64,000 nt of DNA from positions 1 to 64,000 of the forward strand of contig NC_016472.1 of assembly GCF_000226095.1 (NCBI RefSeq), given 5' to 3'. The first letter of the stretch is position 1; each line of letters begins with the position of its first letter. This DNA is from Thermothelomyces thermophilus ATCC 42464 (Eukaryota > Ascomycota > Sordariomycetes > Sordariales > Chaetomiaceae). Below, piece after piece: positions 24,122 through 38,157 of this stretch. The translations under genes were made by a program, and so were the position numbers. The notes below the pieces were generated by a model. That model worked only from the letters and a program-made list of their open reading frames with translations. It did no database searches and was not told the DNA's origin.

Positions 24122-24539
24122 TGTCACGGAAATATATATATAGATGCCACCTAAGCCACCGGCACAGATAGGCCAATCAAGCCGAAGGAACGAAAGGACT
24201 AATTACAACATGGGGAAGCACAGTGATCACTACGCTCACCAGTGATTAGGGTGATCATCACCATGCGATCACTTACAATCACCGTGATCACGAGTGATCA
24301 CTGGGATTATATATATATGTAGATAGTCACTCGTTATAGTGGACTCTGGGAGTTCACCAGTGGTAACAATCATAATCACAGTACTCATACTAAGTATTGC
24401 CAACTACTGTAAGAGATAACTCTTGTGTTGTTGTGAACCCTTTGGCTTTACCGAATCCCTTAGACGACCTACGCCCTTGTCCGCTTTACCTACCTCTGTC
24501 TAGACCCTTTTAGAAGAAGTCTGAGTTAGGTTTGTTATA
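24122..24539 (+). repeat. 3' LTR of element A
   Basis: 418 bp, partner of 9554-9971. It follows directly on the polypurine tract GGAGGGAGGACATCG and carries the palindrome cluster at about 24,220-24,305. Confidence 0.9.
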
Positions 24540-24544
24540 TAAAA

Positions 24545-25531
24545 ATAAAGATTATTATATAAGTTTTTCCTTTACCTATACTAATTTTAGCTATTATATA
24601 TATATATAAGGTATGGATTAACTCCTTATTTTATAATATAAGAATGTTAACCTCTCCCTTAATAGGTATACTATTAAGGGCGACTCCTCTAATAAGGAGT
24701 TTAAGCTATAACCTAAGAAGTAATAGTACTATCTACTATATATTAACCGACTTCTAAAAGGTAATAAGGTTAAGTATATCTAAGGTTAAGGCATTTCCTA
24801 TATAATATATTATGAAAGTTATAAGAGCTATATTTAAGATCTATAGCTCTAGGCTAATAACCCCTGCCTATATATAAGTATTAAGAAAATTATAGGTTAT
24901 TATAATACTAGCATCGCCCTTACCTCCCCTACTTACTATAAGACTACTAACTAAGGCGCCTATCGTACCATTCTAACGCCTAAGTTCTCCATACTAGTGC
25001 GTTCGTTCTCTATACTCTTCGAGGCTATCTAGTCTAACTATTTACCTAGATAGGCCGCCTTTGCCCCCGCCCTAGCCGCAAGTTCTCGTCATTCTAATAA
25101 TAACTTTGCCCTAATCGCTACCACCACTACCCCTAATACCCCTACCTATTATAGTAACATCGTCTAACCTACTACTAGCCCTAACCCTACCCTATAAGCT
25201 ACTAGGCAACTTATACACCACGCTATAGTATAGAACGACAGCATACTATGCTAGATATAGCATACAAACGAGAATATATTAACTTTAGTCGACATTAATG
25301 CTACCCTTGTCGCCTACATCCTAGGCACCCTGTCGCCCGCCTCCTACACCCGCTCGAGCGCCTCTACGCGCCCTGCACCCGTGCCGATTAACTTCGGCCG
25401 TTCCTACACCCGCCGCTCTTCCTCGCCCGTCGAGCGTATAGCACGCCTGGTCCGCGACCGCGATGACCCTACCTTCGCCGCCGTAACTATTATTTTAGAG
25501 GGGGAGGATAAGGAGGAGGAGGTCGTGGAAT
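24545..25531 (+). other. Antisense open region in the 3' part of element D
   Basis: D's polyprotein runs on the minus strand, yet the stretch up to about 25,531 has protein-like plus-strand sequence. The last 200 bases are GC-rich and clearly open, ending in an acidic tail (EGEDKEEEVVE). By position this is a third family with an extra gene antisense to pol near its 3' end. The upstream part is decayed. Confidence 0.5.
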
Positions 25532-28199
25532 AAGCGCGTCGTATGCTAATTAGTATATTTGTTTTATTTTTATAATTAGACTATCTCTATAGGCGCGTCT
25601 GTAATATGGTCGCGACGCGTCCGCGACGTGACCGTGATATGCCCGCTGCTCGTTTGCCCCGGGTTTACCTGCCTATATAAGAAATTTATATTATTTGCTT
25701 TTATACTCTCCCCTACCTCTTATTTGTAACTAGTCTATTATGGTAGTATATATCTCTTTACTCTTACTTAAACGTATTAAGCGCCTTAGTATTCTCTAGA
25801 TTCCCTAATAGTTCTTAAGTTAAGGTATTATATCCTCTTTATTTTACTAATATATTATATCAATTTCCTCTCCTCCTTATATTCCTAGTTATAAGGATCG
25901 CTTCTACTTTATATTCTTCCTATAGTAATCTTTTCTAGGAGAGTTTTAATATTAGATCTGGTTAGAAATCTAATATATATTATAAAGGTAGTAGGTTAGA
26001 TATAGTATACTTAATAAGATTAATATAAAAGGTAGGGTAAAGGCTATAGGGAATATCTAGAGTTACTATTAATAATATTAGTATTATAATTACTTTATAT
26101 TTAGCATTAACCTAGTTAAGTTTATAGCTAGGGTAGTTAGTCTTAATATTATATAAGGATAGCTATACTTTATCCCTTACTTTAAATCTCTTAGCTAGGT
26201 ATTAAGAACGATTAATATTTTCTTACTAACGTTATTATATATATATAATGGCAGCCTAGGTCTATTTTATACCTTCTCTTAAGTAATATAAGAAATTAGT
26301 AGCTCTTCCTCATAGGGTTAAGGTAGGAGCGTCCAATAGGTTAGCAAACTATATTAGGCTTATATTATAACTATAGAGGAGGTAGCTTATACTTATCCTA
26401 GTTACCATCAAGTCACGGTTATTAATTACAAGCTAATATATAGATAAATATTTAGGCTAGTCATATTAAGCAAAGGAAACTATAGTCTATAAGATAGTCT
26501 ATACCTCCTAATTTATACGTTCTATACCTCTATCTATCTATAGATAATAGGCTATTAATAGTAGCTACTCAATCCTAACAATCTTATAGAGAGTAGTCTA
26601 AAACTAGCTAAGCTAGTCTAAACCGCAATTAGTAATAATTTATATCGGAAATCTATAAAACTGCTACTATATGTCCTAGAACCAGAGCATGTATACCTCG
26701 GCTCCTATCGAGGATATAGCTTCGAGCTAGATATACTTTAACAGCCGGTCGGTGATCATTATAAGGTACTAGGGTAAATTCTCGTCTTATATAGGTCGGC
26801 GTCGTGTGAGCATGACTGGACAGCAAACCTACCCATAGACATGACCAAGTCGGCGCCTGAAACAACATTGAGGTCAGCAAAAAGATCGACTATAAAATCG
26901 ATAGAAATCTATTTCTAGAAGCAGTTAGCAATAGGTAGGGGCTAGAAGAGTCCTTATTATAGTTAACGTAAAACCTTAGCCCTTTAACATATATAATAGT
27001 TCCTTATAAACCTCTTTACGTCTAGAGATATAAAATCCTAATAGTAGTCCTATTAAAGCATTTTAAATAGCCTATTCCTCCCTAGGTAACCCGATATAAG
27101 GGAGTTATAGATATATTAAAGGATAGCAATAGTAAATAGTTCCTATATAGGGAGCTAAAGTCTACCCTAGAACTAGAGAGCACCCTATACGTTAAGGAAG
27201 TAATCTATAATCTAGGTCTATACTATATTCGCTTCCTTCGGAAATTTTCGGGCCCTATCCCAGACAGCCTAGAGCTAATATACGTAATATTTATCCTTAA
27301 TAACTCCCTTATCTTATAAGGCTACTAGCTATTTATCTATGAAAATGGTGCTCCCCTTCGATAGGTAAGATGCTTTAGATAACATCAAGGAATCTATTAT
27401 GTCTATCCGGATAATAGGGAGAAGTTATACTATATGTTATACGTCTTCGGGAAAGTCTTATTCGCGATAGGATAGGGCGTCGGGGTAGGACGCTTATAAC
27501 CTAGGTTGGTAATAGAGCTCAAAGTTAAAGAGGGAGAGTATCTCGGCCTATCAAGCTCACCGCTTACTGATTAAACAAGGCTAAGAAAAGTATTCAAGGT
27601 TTTTATAGTTAGTTAAGATCCAAAAGGGAGCTATAATACTATAAAGCTCGGCTGACTAGGCCTTTAGGTACGAGATAATTATAAGTAACTCCTTATTATG
27701 GATTATATGGTTTCATTCGGCTAGGATTAGTTTTATAGAGTAGTAGGCTATAGGGTATAGGACCCTATCTTCTCCTTACTAGAATAGGCACCCCCCTAAC
27801 GCCGTCCTGGAGCAATCTGCCTCGAATACCGTCTCCCGTTTAGGGTCCTATTATACAAGGACAGGTTCCAATATAAAAGCTATCTTAAAGGCGTTAAAGG
27901 CCTTCTATTCCTTAGTCCCCTACCAGAATAGGGTATTCTTATAGGTTAACTATATTAAGGGTTCTATCAGCCTAGAAAAGTTAGAGATGAAGTCTTAGTA
28001 GAAATTGGCAAACCCTAAGAAGCTTTACTCTCCCTAAACCTTCTATAGTGCCTTCTACTTATAGATGGCGGCTAGCTTTTCAGGGTCTAGGCAGACCTAG
28101 GCCCCTACCTCCATAATATAGCTAAGGTACTTGACTTCTTTTATAGCAAACACGTACTTCTTAAGATCTAATACAAGTCCTACTTTTTATAATCTTTAG

Positions 28200-28951
28200 A
28201 GTATATCCTTTACTCTCTTTATATAATCTTTCCTACTACCTGAAGTATGAACTAAGATATTATCAAGGTATACTATTATAAAGTCTCTAAGCATTAGGCT
28301 AAAAGCGTTATTAATATATCGTTAAAAGGTTATAGGTATGCCTATAAGTCTAAAGGAATAGACAAGCTACTTAAAGAGGCCGAACTAGGTCCGGAATACT
28401 ATCAAATGTTTGTAGCCCTCTACGATCCGGATATAGTAAAAGGCCGCCCGGATATCTAACTTTATAAACTACTTAGCTCTAGCTAGAGGGTAAAGCGTTT
28501 CCTTAATAAGTAGGAGGGGGTATCGATCTTACTTCGTAATCTTGTTTAGCGCTTGATAGTCGACATAGAACCTCTAACCTCTATCCGCTTTTTTTACTAA
28601 GAAGATAGGGGCAGCGGCCGAAGAGGAGCTAGCTCGGATCTATCCCTTATCTAGCAAGTTAACGACTTACTTTTAGACTTCTAATAAATAATCCTATGGT
28701 ATATTATAGAGAGGCCCCTAAGGGAGTTCAGAGATCTTTCCGTCTAGGCCCTCCTTTAATTTGATATAATGATCGGCCGTGCCGCGATGTAGGGGAAGTC
28801 TACTAGCTTTCTCCTTATTAAAGAGGTCGGCAAAGTTGTAAAGTTTATCTAGTAAGGTGACCTCTGACTCTGTATTAGGCCCTAATCGGGTACCCCTATT
28901 CCTTATACTTTCTCTATCAAATTGGTGTCTTGATTCTAAGATGGTTATCAT
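28200..28951 (-). mobile_element. Reverse transcriptase region of element D
   Basis: The minus strand carries a recognisable Ty3/gypsy reverse transcriptase segment. The N-terminal approach region is at 28,718-28,951, and the fingers and catalytic-core region lies towards 28,200. It is decayed. It fixes D's family and its minus orientation. Confidence 0.75.
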
Positions 28952-30694
28952 TTCCTAGATACTAGTAACTAGGAAGGTATCGGAAGTCTTCTTCTTCTAT
29001 ACCCTCTAAACTATGCCTATAAAGATTATACCTATAATTTAAGAGATTCCTATTTATCTTAACTATAAAGAGATCTTATAGATAAATAATCCTAGTTATA
29101 TCCCGATTTTAAGAATGCTTATATATATATCTAGTTTAACCTTCTAGTATCCTATCTATAGGAGACCTAATATAACGTCATATATGAGTCCTAGGACTAT
29201 ATAAAACGTAGCCTAACTCTCCTAGCTATTGATATCTATCGTAACATAGGCTATCTAAGTGATCTTCCGGTCCTATTATAGCCTAGTTATAGTCCTAAAG
29301 GTATATATAATAGGCAAACTAATCTACTTAATTCTAAGCTTCTAGTATATTCTTTCACTAATAACGCTATAGCTAGAACATCTACTATTTATTTAAGCGT
29401 TTACAAAGCTAGTAGAGTTAAAGAAGATTAGAATAAGAAAAGAAGGTCTATCTATTCTCTTATTAATTTCTATAAACTTATCTTCTAGGTAATTATAATC
29501 TTCTAGCCCCCTTACAAGACTTTACTCAGGGGCTACTCTTTTCCCTACTTACCGTCTCCTTCATTAGATAGGTCATCGTCTTCCTTCTAATCCTTAGCCT
29601 CTAAGGTATTAATGTCGGTTCTTAGCTAGTTCTACTATATTAGCCTTAAAGTAGGGGCAAAGTGACACTTAGTAATAAAGTAACCCTTCTACCTATACTA
29701 GATATACACTCCGGCTGCCTATTAGACTATATATACTTCCAGACTAACCTATTTCGCTTATAGGGCGTTACCCCTACATTTTCCTACCCTATCCTTATTA
29801 GGTCCCTTCCTCTATAGGTTAATACATGACAAGTTAATTCCAATTATCGGTATATCTCCTTCTATATCCTTCTCTCTCTATAGTTCAGGTGCTACCTACC
29901 GCCCCCATATCTACTAATACTTATTATTAAGCTAAAGAGCCTTAAGATCTATAGCAATCTTATAGTATTTCTCGACCGCTATCACGTAATTATTCTAGGG
30001 AATTCCTTGTCTAACCGCCATATATTTAAGTTTCGAAGAGAAGCATTATTATAATTTAATCAGGTATAGCTCGTCACTCCAAAGGAGACCGCCTGCCTTC
30101 GATAGCTTAGCCTTAAACCGAACAATAAAGGTAGTAAACAGTTCGTTATCTCTCTATCAAAGGAATTCTAGTTCTAACAAGGCTACCGTCTTCTTATAAA
30201 GGTTAGAGAAGATACTCTCAAAATATTAGAGGAACTCGGTCAGGTTATACCTAACTTTTAGGCCTATAGATTTATAGTAAGCTATAACTCGAGTCTATAC
30301 CTAGCGCGTAAGGTTTCCTTAGATAAAGACCTATTAGTCGTAATTAGAGCTAATAAAATCTCTATTAGCTACAAGGACGTATTCTATCATACTCTTCCAT
30401 ACTATAAAGAGTTCCTTTTTGCCGTCAAAAGGTTATCTAGTTAGGAGACGCTTCTGCTATAGCCGCTAAGCTTTAAGGGGCACCCTAGCCGACTTAGGGG
30501 TCAGGATAGGTTGGGTTTAGGATGCTTAGAGAGTATCGATCGTCGCGTTCTGCTATTCTACTGCTGCTTAAAGGGAGCGGACGAGCTCCTATAATTCCGC
30601 TAAGCCCGAGGGCCTATATGCCATTAGATCTGTTATAACTACGTTATCGATAACTCCCTTAGGGAGTTATTACCGGTAAAGAAGGTAGTCGAAA

Positions 30695-30981
30695 TGTAAT
30701 ATACTAGCCTTATAGTAACTGTAGATAAGCGTATAATATTCTATTTGACTACCTTAGAAAGGAAAAGGAAAAAGAATATAAGAGTTATATAGAGGGGCGC
30801 CTTTTAAGTGTATGCGTTATAACCTAGGTAGGGCCTGGTTAGGCTCTAGGTCAGGCCCTAACCAGGCCTTAGCCGCGTATCTACCGGACGAGTTACGAAC
30901 AAGTAACGAACGCTCCGCGGACCTATAGGGCGTAGGTAAGTAGGGCAGGGTAGGTCTGTTCTGTGCCCGGGTAAAGCCCCG
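30695..30981 (-). repeat. Truncated LTR of element D
   Basis: 287 bp matching 8708 to about 9,000 in the same order and orientation (CTAGCCTTATAG, GAGGGGCGCCTTTTAAGTG, GCTCCGCGGACC, GGGCAGGGTAGGTCTG). It stops exactly where element C's LTR begins. The rest of the LTR is not found on the far side of C. Confidence 0.8.
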
Positions 30982-31433
30982 TGTGACAAACCTAGCTTAG
31001 ACTTCTTCTGAAAGGGTTCAGACGAAGGTAGATTAAGTAGGACAAATAGGCAGGTCGTCTAAGGGATTTGGTAAAGCCAAAGGGTTTACAACAATACTAG
31101 AGTTATCTCTTACAATAATTAGCAATGCTTGGTATAAGTACTATAATTATAGGTTGCTATTACTAGTAAACTCCTAGAGTCTACTATAACGAGTAACTAT
31201 TTACATATATATATACTTCTGTCGATCGCTTATAGTCCCCTTCTATCCTGTCCTTAGATCGCCTTTAGTAGCTAGCTATCCTCTGCTATCTTTCCCTTTT
31301 AGCAATTGTTTGCCTGTAGTAGCCCGTGCTCTCTAGCGATCCTATGTTAACCTCGCTTCGTGCCCTTCTTGATTAGTGGCTTATTTAGCCTGCTATACCT
31401 TACTAGGTTGCGGTATATAGTTAGCTTATGATA
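30982..31433 (-). repeat. Left LTR of element C
   Basis: 452 bp starting TGTGACAAACCTAG. The first about 220 bp match the other family LTRs; the remainder (U3) is a different sequence without the GATC palindrome cluster. Confidence 0.8.
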
Positions 31434-34400
31434 CGATGCCCCCTCTTTAGGGCTTTCGACCCGAAAGCTTCTTATGACTTGTTTCAAATACCACTAACAC
31501 CCCCTTTTCCCTAGTAGGTAACGTCCTTCTTCTGTTAACTTCCTTTTGTTATAGCTGATCGTATTCCTAGGAATCGTCGTGATCTTAAACGCAAACGACA
31601 CGCTATTACTATCAAGATTAAGCAAGAGGGTTACAAGGTCACCATACCTTATAAGCGTTATTAGAATACAAAGCTACGAAAGCGTTATATAATAATAGAG
31701 GGTTTAAACAAGTGTTAAAATTATATTCGTATAGGTAAGAAGTATAGTAGTCTAAACATTATAGATACCTATAGGTTCCTCGTTATTTTCCTTCGTAGTC
31801 TTAGATTACTAACTATCTTAGTCCTTTCAAATTTATTAGAGTAGGAGAAGGTTTCGAGGGAGATTGCTAAGACCGAGGCATTACTTACTTAGACGCTAAG
31901 CCGTTTAAGTCGATTACGTCGTTTATAGCAATCCCTATACGATCGTAGTACCGAAGTTTTTCGTCGTAGCGTAGCTTGTCTAGAGGAGGAGGAAGAACTA
32001 GATACTCCTCCGCCGATATCGGAAATATAGACCCTTACGGGTTAGGCTTAGGCGTTAGGTGCTTTTAACGTGCTTGATTAAAGTCGATCGGGTTAGATCC
32101 TGGTCCTAATTCTAGCGGGTTCCCCTCTTTTTCTATCAGGGAATAGGCTTTAGAGCCGGTTCTTATAGCTAGTTAGGATTCCACCGGTAGAACTGCTCTA
32201 GTTTCTCAGGGCAATTTAGGTTCTTAACAGGTTTCTATAAGTTGTCTTCTAGTCTAAAATCAAGCCATTTGACTAGGTACTATAGTTCTCTATTAATAAT
32301 GCGTAAATCTAGAATTTCTTTAATGTCCTATTCTTCCTCTTCGTCCTCTGCTTCGATGTATATAGTAACCTTAGCGTTTTTTGGTACTATTTCAAGAAGT
32401 AAAATATGAAAAACATCTATCTGTAATTATATAGATGATAGTAATGATAGTTAGTAGTTAGATATCGAAATTTGTTCTTTAATAATAAAGGGTCTGACCT
32501 TCTTAAAGTCTAGCTTTGTACTTAGTCATTTAGTTTGTAAGTTTCGTACAATTGTAAGTTTTATACGATTAGGTAGACTTTGTCTCCCCTCTTTAGGCAA
32601 GGTCCCTTGAGCCTGTGTTTGTCATAGTAATTTTTCATTCTAGTCCTGATAAACTCGAGTTCCTTTTTAAGTTTCTCGTATAGTATATACATTTGTTCTA
32701 CTTTGACTACTGCTCTTGGCACTGTAACCTCTAGTCCTTGCCTAAGGTCTGCTTTATATCCATAGTTCGCAAAGAACGGTATAACTTTGGTCGTTTCCAT
32801 TGGCATTATATTATAAGCGAGTTATACTATTAGCAATAGTATAACCTAGTTATCTTGCTAGTAATTGACATAAGAACAGAGATACTACTCGATAACTTAG
32901 TTTAGTCGCTCCATTTATCTATCAGTCTACGGGTAATATACCATTAATAGCTTGCTATTAACACCTAATCGTTACATTAACGCTTGCTAGAACTTTAATA
33001 CAAACTTGGTATCTCTATTAGTAATCCATTCTTATAACTAAGCATATACTAATATAACTTGCTAATAGATTATATCTACTAGTTATTTAGCTATCTAGGA
33101 TTCTTTATAGGGGAAAAAGTATACTTATTTAGTTAGGCAATCTACTATAGTAAGGATATTATCATAGATCACTCCTATAGCTATATCCTTAGATTCTAGT
33201 AGCTTTGTAATAAAGTCTATTATGACTAAACTCTATAGTTTGTTAGCTATTAGCAGTAGCTAAAGTAGCCTATATAGCCTATATCGTGCCGTTTTGCTTC
33301 GATTGTAGATATCGTAGTTCCATACGACTTCCTTAACTCGTGTCATTAACTATAGAAAGTCGTAGTGTTTCTTGACTTATGCGACAGTCTTCGTGACTCC
33401 TTTGTATCCTCCGAGTTTCGACTTGTAGAGTTCTCGAATTATCCGTAGCTACTGATCTTTGTTATAGATATACGCTTTACCTCGGTACTAGAGTTTCCTA
33501 TCTCTTTCTTCTACTCCGTTAGGTACTAGTGGTCTAGGTATTACTTAATACTATATCTTATTAATCCTTTCTTCTCGAAAGATTATATAATATTCTAGGA
33601 ACGAGTTAAGTAGATTATCTTCTATAGGTATCTATATTTCATAATATAGCGTTCTATCTATTCGTTCCCTGAATAATGGTAGTATTATTTCCGTTTGTCC
33701 TTCCGTGTGATCCGTTCGTCGGCTTAAGATGTCTGCTCGTACGTTCTCTTTGCCCTTCTTATAGCGGATCTCAAAGTTAAATTCTACGAGGAATTCTACC
33801 TATTATATTTGTTATCTATTAAGCTCCTTCGTCGTTATAAAGTATTATAAATTCTTATAATCTATATATACTTATACTAGTTTAATCGTGCTACTAAGGT
33901 ATAGTCGCCATTCCTTAAAAGCTTCGACAATCACAAGTAGTTCCTTATCGTAGATTAGATAATTAAGATGTAGTCTATTAAGCTTCTTTAAAAAGAAGGC
34001 TATAGGATATAGCTTTCCTTATCTGTCTTGTTGTCCTAATTGTCCTCCGATAGCATAGTCTAAAGCGTCCGTTTCTACCTCGAATGGCTTCTTAGGGTTT
34101 GGTAGTACTAGTACTAGATCTTTAGTAATGGCGTCGCGGATTTACGTAAATGCTTACTTGTATTACTCTTCCTATTAGAATTTAGTATTCTTCTTAGTAA
34201 GTTCGTATAAAGGTTGTACGATCGCTCTAAAGTTCCTAATGAACATTTAGTAGAAGTTTATAAATCCGATAAAACTTTATACTCCTATAACTAACGTCGG
34301 TTATAGCTAATTCTTAATAGCTTTAACCTTTGAAGATTCTATCTAGATTTGTCCTAGGGATATTTTATATCCTAAAAAGACTATCTTCCTAATATAGAAT

Positions 34401-37400
34401 TTGCTCTTTTCCTTGTTAACTAATAGCTTGTACGTGTATAGTATGTCTAGTACTACTTTTATATACTTCTGGTGTTTGTCTATCGTCTTAGAGAAGATAA
34501 GTATGTCGTTAAGATAATATATCGCAAATTTGTTAAGAAAGGGTCGGATAGCTCGATTAATCAGGGCTTAGAACGTTACTAGCACGTTTGTAAGTCCGAA
34601 TGGCATGACGAGGTACTTATAGTGGCCATAGGGTGTCCTAAAGGCCGTTTTCCACTTGTTGCCTTCTTTGATCTGTATATAGTTGTAGGCCAATGGCAAG
34701 TCAAGACGCGTAAAATATTAGGCTCCTGCTAACTAATCTCGGAGCTATGAGATTAGTGGTAACGGGTATCGATTTTTCACGGTCTGTTCGTTAAGTTGCC
34801 GATAGTCAACGTATAACCGTAGCTTTCCGTCTTTCTTAGGCACAAATAGGATTGGGTAGCCTGCTGGCGATATCGACAGGCGGATATGTCCTCTTCGAAG
34901 GTTCTCCTCTAAATATCGCTTAAGTTCTTTGTTCTGTATCTAGCTCGTATAATAAATCTTAAAGAACTTTAGTCATGCTCCTTCCTTAAGCTTGATCTCA
35001 TGATCCTATAGGCTGTATTCTAGTAATCCTTCTAGATATTTCGGTTCGAATGCTAGGTATCCTTTATATTCCTTTGGTACTTCCCTAGTCTTGTCTCGTC
35101 TCTTAGTTTTCTAATAGTATATAAACTTAGTTCCGTCTATAGCGATACTAGCGATTTCTCCTATCTTAACCTACTACTCTAATTATAGTGCTCCGCATTT
35201 GTTAATAGAGAGAATAGCTATTAGCGATTTAGCTCGTTCTTCCTATTGTAATATCGATGTCATTATACCGCCTCTTCTAGAGTCTGTAGTAGTCTACCTG
35301 CTACTGTCCGTCTCTTACGGTAGATCTATAGGACATGCCTTTCTCTAAGCATCGTCCGCTCGCGATCCTTATACGCTCCCTATCTCGCTAGTCGAATACG
35401 ACTCCGTTTAGGGTCGTAGGTAGCTACTATTCTTCTAGCTAATGTCCAGGTTGTAATCTTCATGCCATAGTAACCCTAATATTATGTCTTTGTCGTTGCC
35501 TATGTCTACGATGTTAAATACGACTACTATAGTCTTCCCTGCTATAGTGATGTCGATCGGTTCGGTCTCTCTACGTACCTATTACGTCAGAAATGGCCCT
35601 TTGACTATGCTATGCTTCCACTGCATTCTCTAGGGTATCCGTAGCTAATTTATAAGCGTTGGCGAGATTAGGTTTATCTCTGCTCCACTGTCTACTAGTA
35701 CGAGCATTTCGTGCTATTTCCATTGTACTGTTATCTATAGCCGCTTGTCTTGCCGCCGTCGTCTAAAGATTGTGGCGATTTCCTATGTTTCTGCCAGGAG
35801 GTCTCGGTATAGTGGTCTCTTGCGCTAGTTCCTCCTATACTACGCTACCACTTGCCGCTACACGGGCGTTAATAGTTTCCAGGCCCCTCGAAGGGCCCTG
35901 ACCTGTTTCCTAGGTCAGTGCTAACCTCTCCGGTTGTTTGGCTAATAGCGGCTTCGTCAATCGTGCTCATTTCTATAAGCTATTAGGTACTTATAGCTTC
36001 CTACTATTAGGTCCGTTCTGCTTTCTATCGTACGTGCCATAGCTTCATCTAAAGCTCCCGAATTCGTAATTTCTTTTCGTCCACGTAATAAAGGTAATCG
36101 TTGCTCTAGCACGAGTCCTATATGTCTCGTCCGGTTCCGTAGTGCCTAGGCCAGGCTCGTTTTAGAACTATTATAATGCTTTCTAGATCGCGGGCTTCGA
36201 TCTTCTAAAGCAATTCGGCCGCTCTGTTTCCTACATCATAGACCTATTCTATAGGGTATAAGCCTCTGTCCCTGTTTTCCTATCGGGTCGGCTAGTGATT
36301 GTTTTCGAATTTGTCGCGGAAGTGACATCGGTATTTGTATGCCATACACTGGAACCAAGGCACTTGCACATGTGCCTCGTGTCAAGGGTATAGTCACGTG
36401 GCGTCGCCTAGGAGGTATTAGAATTCTTTCCCAAATCCTTCCTACTATATATAGGCCGTAGGTACTCTAATGCTAAGATAAGAGTGTTTCTTCTAGTAGC
36501 TTTCCTACATACGCTCGTCTTTCCTACGGTTCACTTATATAAACTAGTATTCTAGGTTCCGTACGTCGTTACTAAGTTACTGGCCGTCAAGATGCTTAGT
36601 ATAGCTATTAGGCCTATCATATATTATAGGCTGTTCTCCTTTAATAGTTTCCATAATATATCGGAGTTCCCTTATTTCGTCCCTTATCTTAACGCTCTAC
36701 TAGGCAAGTCGAGTCAAGTGCCTATCCTATTCGCGTAGTTCTATATTAAGTCAGAAAACTTCGTTACAGTACCATTCGATTCGTTCCTAGAGGAATAAAG
36801 CATTAGGTCTAGGTCTTTCGATTCCTTAGGTATCGGTTATCTACAATCCATCCCGCCTCTACATAACTATAAGACCCTATTGCCTCAAGGCTAGGAGAAT
36901 CGAAACTAGCGGTGTATATTCTCCTGCCATATCCCATTTAGCAAGACCTATCTCTAGATCTATAGTGACCAGTTCGGAGTACGGTGCTTGTTCGTCTTTA
37001 CCATTGCCGTCGTATCCGAGACTGTCCGTGTCACTGCCCTTATCTTTGTAGCTCGTGGCCGCTACTTCGATAACGTCCTTAGTGGTTTCGTCAATAATCG
37101 TAATTTCCTTTCTAGGGGTTAGTTTCTATTCTTTCTTCAGGCTCTAGCATTCTCGCTTATAGTGCCCTTTCTTTCTATAATTATAGTAGGTAACATTAGA
37201 CTTATCTTTAGCTATCTTCTTCTAGTCCTGCTTTTATATTATATCTATATCTATAGCTCTAGGGTACGTTCTATACGAGGTACTAACATACGCTCGCTTT
37301 TTCTTGTCATTAGCCTTAACCGTAGTTCCGTTCATTCGACCTCGTTTCTACTACTCTCGTGTGTAGAGTCGATCATCGATCCTAATAGCCTATACGATAT

Positions 37401-38157
37401 ATTTATCTAGAGTCTTAGGCCGATCATACTTATATAGCTCGTCCTTGACCTTTTCCTTCAGGCCATTATAGAACAATTGTATCAACGCCTTATCATTAAG
37501 CTAAGACTTAAGTATGTCCTATCTAAACTATATAGCATAGGAGGCTACTAACTTGGTCTATCGGAGATTAGCAAGTCTTTCTTACGTATAAATCTTCTTA
37601 TCTTTATCGCCAAAAACTTTCCAAAGCTCTTCTTCGAAACAGTCGTAAGATTAGAAAACTACCTACGTGAACGCGTCTCGTTCGTCTTCGTCTTCCTCAG
37701 TGAGGTAGTCATTCTATATAGGCTTAAACCATCTAAATGCCTTGCCCTCTAGTCTTATAGCTACGTAGAGGACTTTGGCTTTATCGTCTAGAAACTTGTC
37801 GTCATTGAGCCGGAAGTAGGATTAGAGGTTTGTCAGGAATCCTACAAGATCCTCCTTAGTTCCTCTATATTTACTAGGTAGTTCGATCTTAATACGCTTC
37901 GCTTTAGCGCCCTCGAGTGCCTCGATTTTAGCATAGGCCTCGTTAACCAACTTCTACAAGTACTTTTCGCGGTTCTCGAGTTCCTTGATTCGAGCTTGAG
38001 CAGCCTTGTCTCTCTAGTCTAACTCCTAGATCCGCTGCTAGAGTTGACTAAGCTAAGCGAGCAGCTGTTCGGCCGTGACGTTAGTAGCCATGTCGATGTC
38101 AAGGTCGAAGTTACCTCCGTTCTGAACTATAATAGAACAAAGGGAGTGGTAACAACA

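Larger units (their letters stand above)
9554..24539 (+). mobile_element. Gypsy element A (plus strand), interrupted by B
   Basis: 418-bp LTRs at 9554-9971 and 24122-24539, with target duplication TAAAA at 9549-9553 and 24540-24544. Removing B leaves about 7.5 kb. Layout on the plus strand: leader; gag from about 10,034 with a zinc-knuckle region at about 10,945-10,990; B inserted there; then the rest of gag, protease, reverse transcriptase (about 20,800-21,130), RNase H, integrase, an integrase C-terminal module at 22,932-23,156, an antisense open region at about 23,500-24,060, a polypurine tract at 24,107-24,116 and the 3' LTR. It keeps both ends but is broken many times by RIP-type decay. 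Younger than D, older than B. Confidence 0.9.
8708..30981 (-). mobile_element. Gypsy element D (minus strand), host of A and B
   Basis: Two same-orientation copies of one sequence bound it. One begins at 8708 and runs at least to about 9,010. The other begins at 30695 and runs to 30981, where element C cuts it off. They share ATACTAGCCTTATAG-type starts, the GAGGGGCGCCTTTTAAGTG block and a GCTCCGCGGACC block, and are read as LTRs. Between them, on the minus strand, lie relics of a Ty3/gypsy polyprotein: a reverse transcriptase start near 28,720-28,950 and a catalytic-core region near 28,200-28,600, with gag towards 29,600-30,690. The element is broken and heavily RIP-decayed. Its right end is incomplete, so LTR length and target duplication cannot be fixed. 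It is older than A and B, which lie inside it. Confidence 0.75.
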